From Phanerodontia chrysosporium (Eukaryota > Basidiomycota > Agaricomycetes > Polyporales > Phanerochaetaceae), in assembly GCA_001910725.1 (NCBI GenBank), contig MJGA01000009.1:806001-870000 (forward strand): a stretch of DNA of 64,000 bases, written 5' to 3'. The notes beneath the pieces were generated by a model. The model searched no databases. It saw only the letters and a program-made list of their open reading frames with translations, and was not told the origin of the DNA. Positions within the stretch are counted from its first letter, which is position 1. The number at the start of each line of letters is the position of its first letter. Shown here piece by piece: positions 57,468 to 64,000 of the stretch. The position numbers and the translations under genes are program-made.

Positions 57468-57945
57468 GATTGGTACAGCGAGGTATGCTACAAGATTGGG
57501 GTGTGGTATATGCTGTGGGGGCTCGCAGCAGACATGTGTCCCTTGCCCCTGCCTCCCCTCTGCGCTTTATGGGGTCAACCCAAGCGCCCACGACACACCG
57601 GAGCTGACTTACGGGCGCTCCAACTCCAATCCGCACTTTGTGCAGAAATGGCCAAGAAACTGGTTAAAAGCGAGGTTTTGAAGCTGAGGCCCGGTGTCGT
57701 CTTTGCCGCATCACACGGCGGCCTTGTGGCATATGAAGGAGCAGTTCGAAGCGCTGCAACTGCTATGGCAAAGGGATGAGGATGGTGTCCATGTCCAGAC
57801 GTCGTTCTACCCAGGGCTTACCCATTGCGGAGTTTGTGTCCCAATTCCGTCACTCAACCAACTGCTCGCGAACGCCGTTCGTTCTTGAAGTTGAACCATC
57901 TCTCCGCCACGCGCAGGAGCCATCGCCGCTGCCCCATCTCGCACT
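57468..57945. promoter_or_regulatory. Divergent promoter of the cupin and the FH3-only formin paralogue
   Basis: 478 bases between divergent starts. No clear element recognised. Confidence 0.4.
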
Positions 57946-59804
57946 ATGGCCTCCGCAGACGGCTTCACGGCTGACGACTTCATCGCCTACGGATCGGACT
58001 CCATGGAGCAGGCACTCACCGAGTCTGCCTCCGCGAACGCTGTGTCTGCGGAGCCCGCGGGTGGACCTCAGCTCCCGGCAAAGCGCGGTGGTCGCCCGAG
58101 GCCTGCGGAGCAGAAGACGGCAGGCACGCCCCAGTGGTACATCAAGAAGATACAGGACAAGACGGCATCGAGGAAGCAAATGGCCGACCTGCAGGCGCTG
58201 CTGCAGGGCGGCGACGCGGGGTGTGTGTCATACCCACCCGCTCATCGTGCCCGACACTCACGCAGACGCAGCTGGGTCCGGCAGTTTGCTGAGCTCGACG
58301 GCATGGCGGTGCTCGCCCACCGCCTGCACCAGTTGAGCCGGAGGAGTTCCCCGCGGTGCGTGCGCTAGGCGCGTCATAGGGGCTCGCGAAACTCACGTCG
58401 CATGCAGTCAGGAGGACACCCATGTTGAGTTCGAGGTCGTTCGATGCATCACGTTCATACTCAACCACCGAGTCCGTTCCGCTTTTCTCTCATGGGTCAT
58501 CTCACTGACGCACTGCCCACTGACGCGCCTTTTAGTCAGCGACGCAGATCGCGCTGGCGCACCACCCGCAGGAGACCGTCACACGCATTGCCTCAGCGCT
58601 CTGTATCCCCCACCTGCCCACTCGACGACTGGTCTTGGATATTCTCATTTTCTTGGTCTACTGGAAGGACGGTACCGGCTGCGAGATGGTCGTTCGCGGG
58701 CTCGAAGCGCTGAGCGAAGATAACGACGAACCTGGTGGCTGTTACGCGTTCTGGTTCGCCTCGCTACACAGCCTTCTCGCCGGTCGCGGCAAGATCATGG
58801 GCTCTCCCGTCGGTGCGAGCCCGGACTTCAGACGAGCAGGCGCGACATCAGAATCGAACCTGACGGAGTACTTGGTAGGTCTTTGCTCCTCTACGCATAG
58901 ACTATATCTTATGTGCAGATGTCCAACATCCTGCTAATGAACGGCATAATGCAAGCTATCGACGACCTAGAGGTTCGACTTCACCATCGCTCTCTCATGG
59001 AGTCTTCTGGTCTCTACGCTGTTCTCGACTTGGCGCGCAGCTTCAACATACCTAGCATCGACAAGCAACTTGAGCTTTTCCAACAGACTCTCGACGACGA
59101 CCAGCAAAATCTTGAAGAGTCTATGTCACTGGAGAATCCCTGTGACTTTCATAACCTTGATGAAGTCTTTGGCATCCTCCGCGACCGTACGCAAGGTTCT
59201 AAAGCACATGACTATCTTCTCTCTACTCTGCAGCATCTCGTGTACATCCGTCAGGACGACCCGACTTTCGTCACTCGTTTTCAGCTCATCGATACGCTAG
59301 TCTCCGACCTCGTCATGGACGAGAAATTGGGTGGTGGCGAGAAGCGTCTTGGTCTCTCTGTGGAACGCGTCGTCGCCCAGCTCGATTCTGTTCAGGACGC
59401 TCATCGTCACGAGCAGGAACTCGTGAAGACGCGCAGCGCTATGATGCAGCTCAAAGCCGAGAACGAGGATCTTAACGATCGCCTATCTTGCTCTGAGGCT
59501 CTGGTCAGCTCTCTTCAAGCGGAACTTGCGCGCATACAGGTTATCCCCTCTACTTCCACGCCGAAGACCCCTTCCAAGGTCTTGAACTCGCACCCAGCGG
59601 CTTTCTCTGAAAGAGAACCTACCTCCTGAGCCGCAGCAGCCTTCTACGCCTGCCTCAGCGCCTCGTCTCAACTTCCGTGGATTCGCTTCGTGGTTCAGTG
59701 CCCCTGCCCCGCTTCAAGACGAGAGCCCGACGCCAGCGGCCACTGCCAAACGCACTGCTCTACCAGGCGCCTTCGGCGACGAGTCGATGACGAACAACGG
59801 CTAA
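57946..59804 (+). CDS. GBD/FH3-only formin paralogue, 529 aa, lacks FH1 and FH2
   Basis: Exons are 57946-58220, 58272-58355, 58408-58471, 58536-58874, 58919-59539 and 59598-59804, 1,590 nt in one frame. The product follows the Rho-binding/diaphanous-inhibitory part of formins step by step: TPQWYIKKIQDKTASRKQMA, WVRQFAELDGMAVLAHRLHQ, EDTHVEFEVV, LPTRRLVLDILIFLVYWKDG, CYAFWFASLHSLLAGRGKIM, SNILLMNGIMQAIDDLEVRL and DEKLGGGEKRLGLSVERVVA. A coiled coil follows (TRSAMMQLKAENEDLNDRLS). It then ends in a short Pro/Ala tail instead of FH1-FH2. All joins are open, so it does not look decayed. Without the weak last intron (GTTATC donor) it stops at 59629. It could bind Rho GTPases and landmark proteins without building actin (inference). 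Confidence 0.82.
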
Positions 59805-60322
59805 TTTCTGCACTCTCTGTACGTTACGATGTTACGGTCGTTCCCTTGTGAAATGCAGACTACACCGTCATTCATTTATCCGAGACGTGTGTGCGCAACG
59901 TGTAAGAGATGACTGCATAGAGACGGTGATTACCATCCTCTCAAACGAAGTAAACAACGCCACATAGAGCGCTACAAAGGTAACGAATCAGAGTAAACCT
60001 ACTTCTTAGCGGCTGTAACTATCCGAAGCGCCGACGCGTCTCTATCCAGTCCTCTGCATGCTTGAGCTCTGAACCTGCTTTACACCTTCATCGGGCTCTG
60101 TAGCTGGCGACAGTCCCTTCATATTTCTTCTGGGACAGCAAATGCTGCTAGAAACCTGAACAGAATCCGACAACAAAGGATACGCGTCCTGACCTGCTCG
60201 AATAACCTGGTCTCAAACACTGTCCTGTGCGCTGCTATCCTGAGTCTCCCGATCCTCCAGATACCCTCTATACCCTTGCGCCTACCTTAGATATACGGTC
60301 TTAGCTTGACTCCGTAGTCGCA
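59805..60322. promoter_or_regulatory. Promoter region of the full formin
   Basis: 518 bases, AT-richer than flanks, between the FH3-only gene and the formin start. It contains no leftover FH1/FH2 sequence, so the two genes are separate units. Confidence 0.5.
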
Positions 60323-63300
60323 ATGGACTCGTTCTTTGGCAAGAAGAAGGCCCGTCCTCGCAACTCCTCGGTCTCGACCAACCAAGACCTCACCGGCTCT
60401 GTGCCCTACCACAAGCTGGGCCCCGCGCAGAAGTCGCCGGTGACGGTGAACAACATGTCGCAGGGGCTCCGGGGCAACCCCGCTGCCGTCATCTCTGCAC
60501 CGATGACGAACCCCACCCTGACCGCGAACGGCACCGAGCTCAACAAGTACGCCCTCGCGCGGAATCGCCAGGACCGCGAGCGGGCCTATCGCGACGCGAG
60601 CCCCCTCGGAAGGCCAGGCTCGCCGAGCACCTCCGTCTCGACGTCGGACTCGCAGACGTTGATCAACGACCCCGAGAGCCCGGCGAAGGCGAACGGACGG
60701 CGCTACCGCCAGAGCGAGAGCGGGTCCAGCATGACCGACCTCGTCCACCCGTCGCCGACGTCGCCGGGGAGCCGCCCGCGCACGCTGCACAGCGACTCCG
60801 CGCCGTCCTCGCGCCCGACGTCCTCCGCGCCGACAGTGGCGACCTCGCGCACGGACGAGAAGCGGTCCTCGCGGTACACGCCGTCCCTGAGCTCCTTCGA
60901 CTCGCACGGCCACCTCTCGAGCCTCTCCTCGCACCTGCATCGCCACGGAAGCCACCACGGCGGCGAGTTCTACTTCCCCCGGCCGGAGAACGACGAGGAG
61001 ATCGAGGCGCTGTTCCAGAATATCGTGCAGACGCGCGGGCTGGGCGAACTGCCGAATCTCTCGATAGAGCAGAAATGGCATATGGTGTATAGCGACGAGC
61101 AGCTGCGGTGGCGGGAGGAGAAGCAGAGGGAGGAGCAGGCGCGGCAGCAGGCAGAATCGGGGCAGGCTGCATTCCTCATAGACGGCACTCCTGAGTATTA
61201 CTTGAAGAAGTTCATGGACAGAACCATCACGCCCAAGCAGGCAGCGGGACTTCAGGTTTCCCTCAGAGGGAAGGAAGTTAGGTATGTGGCAGTATTATTC
61301 GCGCGCATGCCACCCATCTGACCCCGCATACAGTTGGTTCAAGCATTTCATAGAGCTGCAGGGGACATCTGTGCTGGCGCAGGCCCTTATGCACATCAGC
61401 AGGAAAGCCATGCAAAGGTGCTGTGCACGTGCATCGTTCGTACAGGCTGCAATTGACAGATTTATAGGCGGAAAGAGGATATTGAGGTCGAGTATGAAAT
61501 CGCGAAAACGATTAAATGGATCTTCAACCATACGGTATGCGCATATTACACCCTCTAAATTGTACTCTTACAGTGTTTGCAGTTCGCTGTAAATGACGCT
61601 TTGAGCCATACCACACTAGTGACTCAAATCACTTCTTCTCTAAACACACCCAATCTACCGACGCGAAAGCTGCTCCTTGATATCTTGGTCTTCCTTGTAT
61701 ATCACAACGATGGGGTCGCACATCAACAGGTCATCGACGCCTTGAGTACGCTTAGTGAAGCCAATCACGAACATGGGAGCTGCTATACGTTCTGGTTCAA
61801 GTCGTTCGAACAATCGCTCATCGGCCGTGGGCGGATGGGAACGCTAGTCGGCGCCAGTGAAGAGATTAAACGGCATGGTGGCGTTGACACATCACTCAAC
61901 GATTACACGGTACGCATTGATTATGTCTGCATACCGGACGAACCTAATATTTGTGTAGACATCCAATCTACTCCTCATCAATGGCATCCTTCAGCGGATG
62001 GAGGATTTGGACATGCGAGTGCACCACCGCGCGATGATGGAGGCGGCAGGACTGCAAAGCATCGTCCGGCATTGTCGCACCTTTGCTGTCGATGCCATCG
62101 AGAAGCAGCTGAACATTCTGCAGCAACGTCTTGATGAAGATGAGCAGAAGCTGAAGGAGCGGATGGACGAGGAGATCCTGCGCGATCTTGCCAATCCGGA
62201 GGATGTCTTCAATGCGCTGAAAGCTAAAGTAGCAGACAGCAAGGCCCGCGACTACTTCCTTTCCATGATGCAGCATCTACTGCTCATCCGAGAAGAGGGG
62301 CCTGCGCTAGCCTACTACTTCCAGATTATTGATGGGGCGGTGACGGACCTGGTGATGGACAAGCAGCTGGGCGGTGGTGAAGCTCGTCTAGGTCGATCCG
62401 TGGAACGCATCATCGCACAGTTCAACGAGGCCGATCGGTACCAACATGTGGAAGATGAGCTCGCCAAAGTCCAGGCAAACGCCCTCCGGCTGCGGTTGGA
62501 GAAGGAGGCTCTCGAGGAGGAGATGGCCAAGGGCGGCGAAGGCATGGTCTCAGCGCTCAAAGAGAAGGTCGCGCATCTCGAGGAGAAGCTGCAAACCTCG
62601 CGCCAGACCACTGCAAAGCTCCAGGCACAGCTGGAGGCGCAGCGGCTCAACTACGAGGAGCAGATCCAGCAACTGGAAGCTCAGATCATGGAGCTGTTCC
62701 GGATGCTCAGGGAGGTGGGCAAGGGCGTCGACAAGATCATCGAGAACTCGGGTGCGATGGACCGCAAAACTCTGATCGAGACTCTGGAGAAGCATCTTGA
62801 GCGCGACAAGACTATCAGCATCCTCGAAGGCCGTGCGAAGCGACGCAAGGCAAAAGGGGCTGGCGGCGAAGGGGACGACGGCTCAGACGAAGAAGCCACT
62901 GGCGACGAAGACGAGACGCCGACGAAGGCTGGCAGCCTACGCCGGCGTGCTGGCGGCGCCTCGAGCATCAAGCGGAACAAGTCGAGTAAATCTGTACGTG
63001 TCACCGACGCTCAGCGCGCGTCAGAAGCGCAGAATGGACGTTCGTCACAGTTCATGGACGCCGACGAGGCGATCGTGCAGGAGCAAATCCAACAGCAAAT
63101 TGCCCAGGGCGTGAAGATCGTGCGTATTACAGCAATGTTGCTGGTGGCATCGTATACTCATCGTTTTTCAGTACCCACCGCGCGACGGCCCATCGTACAG
63201 TCCAAGAAGTATACGTGGCTCGCCCCGACGTGCACATGGACGTTCACAACTGGGAGAGTTCGCGACACCTCCCACCACATCCGACGGTATGCTGCTGGCG

Positions 63301-64000
63301 CCGTCGGATGACCTCGGTGAGCAGAGTGATCAGAGCATGCTCTCTGGTGCGGAGGGTGACGAGGGTGACTATGACGGTGTCCACCGTTCACGGTCCACCA
63401 GAAGCGCCAGGAGTGTTGCGTCGACCAACGCGACTTCTGTTGCTTCTGCTTCGTCGTCCCGCACGTCGAAGACTCCGGTGCCAGGATCCCTGGCCGAGGA
63501 GCTTCGGAGGCAACTTACGCTCAAGGGCCGGCCGCCTTCTGAACCTAGCCCTGACAATTCTCCAGCGCAGACGTTGCCGACGTTGCCAGAAGAGGCAGAG
63601 CAGCATGGAGGGGGCGCGGAAAGCGGAGCGCCGCCGCCGCCTCCGCCACCACCCCCTCCGCCGCCTCCGCCGCCTCCAGGTGGCATGGTGGGATTGGGGA
63701 TCGCGGGAGTTGGAGGCGCACCCCCTCCTCCACCACCGCCTCCACCACCGCCTCCGCCTCCAGGAATGCGCCTGGCAGTCCCCAGCGCAGGCGGAGGCCC
63801 GCCGCCCCCGCCACCGCCACCGCCACCACCAGGATCCCGCATGGGAATACCTACCGCCATGGTCGGCGCCCCGCCTCCGCCTCCGCCACCCCCGCCGCGC
63901 GGCGGCGCCAACTCGCCGTTCGGTTCGCAACCGGGCTCTGCGCGGCAGTCCGCTCTGCTTGGCGCCAGCTTCCACAACCTGCGCAAGGACATCCCGATCA
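60323..64000 (+). CDS. BNI1: Diaphanous-related formin (Bni1/SepA type), 5' part only
   Basis: ATG at 60323; the gene runs off the window. Exon 1 is 60323-61281, later introns are short, and the visible part covers about 1,100 residues. A disordered Ser/Pro leader is followed by the GBD (FYFPRPENDEEIEALFQNIV, TPEYYLKKFMDRTITPKQAA). FH3/DID repeats run through SWFKHFIELQGTSVLAQALM, LPTRKLLLDILVFLVYHNDG and SNLLLINGILQRMEDLDMRV. A long coiled coil spans about 62440-62830. A linker follows, then FH1 with poly-Pro runs at about 63625-63900 that bind profilin-actin. The last bases (GASFHNLRKDIPI) should be just before FH2, which nucleates and elongates actin cables. It acts at hyphal tips and septa. 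Confidence 0.93.

Noticed and set aside
63388..63992. Minus-strand Gly-rich frames
   Set aside because: They are the antisense of the poly-Pro FH1 region of the formin.

Overview
The window reads as nuclear DNA of a filamentous basidiomycete, most likely an Agaricomycete. Genes are compact and on both strands. Almost every gene is cut by many 45-75 nt GT-AG introns with CTRAY-type branch sites, GC content is high, and the gene content is typical: a DUF6593 protein, tandem F-box/LRR-like genes, a CYP-type P450, a Zn2Cys6 factor, a multi-exon histone H1 and a diaphanous-type formin. Most calls below rest on exon-by-exon reconstruction on the coding strand. No search could be run, so family names come from recognised motifs.

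Layout. 0-6.8 kb: 3' end of an unknown gene, a DUF6593 protein, a BTB/POZ protein, the N-terminal glutamine amidohydrolase NTAQ1 and a small conserved-looking protein. 6.8-9.5 kb: GC-rich stretch with no supported gene. 9.5-13.8 kb: POL5, a large nucleolar ribosome-biogenesis gene. 13.8-18.6 kb: a tandem F-box family with two intact genes and an internally deleted remnant. 19-21.5 kb: an unknown protein with a C-terminal Cys/His motif and an AlkB-homologue 1 dioxygenase. 21.8-27.3 kb: a secreted SurE-like phosphatase, a ten-exon E2 and the COMPASS subunit Ash2/Bre2. 27.7-37 kb: a Zn2Cys6/Fungal_trans factor, a PhoD-like phosphatase and cyclase-associated protein (CAP/Srv2). 37.3-40.6 kb: an apparent fusion of the LYR protein MZM1/LYRM7 with a mitochondrial GGQ release-factor domain, then histone H1. 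42-44.6 kb: a decayed P450 with a ~0.5 kb insertion in one intron. 45-51.7 kb: two GDSL esterases (IAH1-like) in opposite orientation, two intron-containing tRNA-Phe genes in opposite orientation, a mitochondrial RsfS-like gene, SHR3 and a DJ-1/PfpI protein. 51.7-56.3 kb: repeat-like, gene-poor DNA. 56.3-64 kb: a small membrane protein, a cupin, a GBD/FH3-only formin paralogue, and the 5' two thirds of the full formin, which runs off the end of the window.

The most unusual structures are the FH3-only formin directly upstream of the true formin, the MZM1/release-factor reading-frame fusion, the 5-nt microexon inside the zinc cluster of the transcription factor, and the E2 with an HPG tripeptide in place of HPN.
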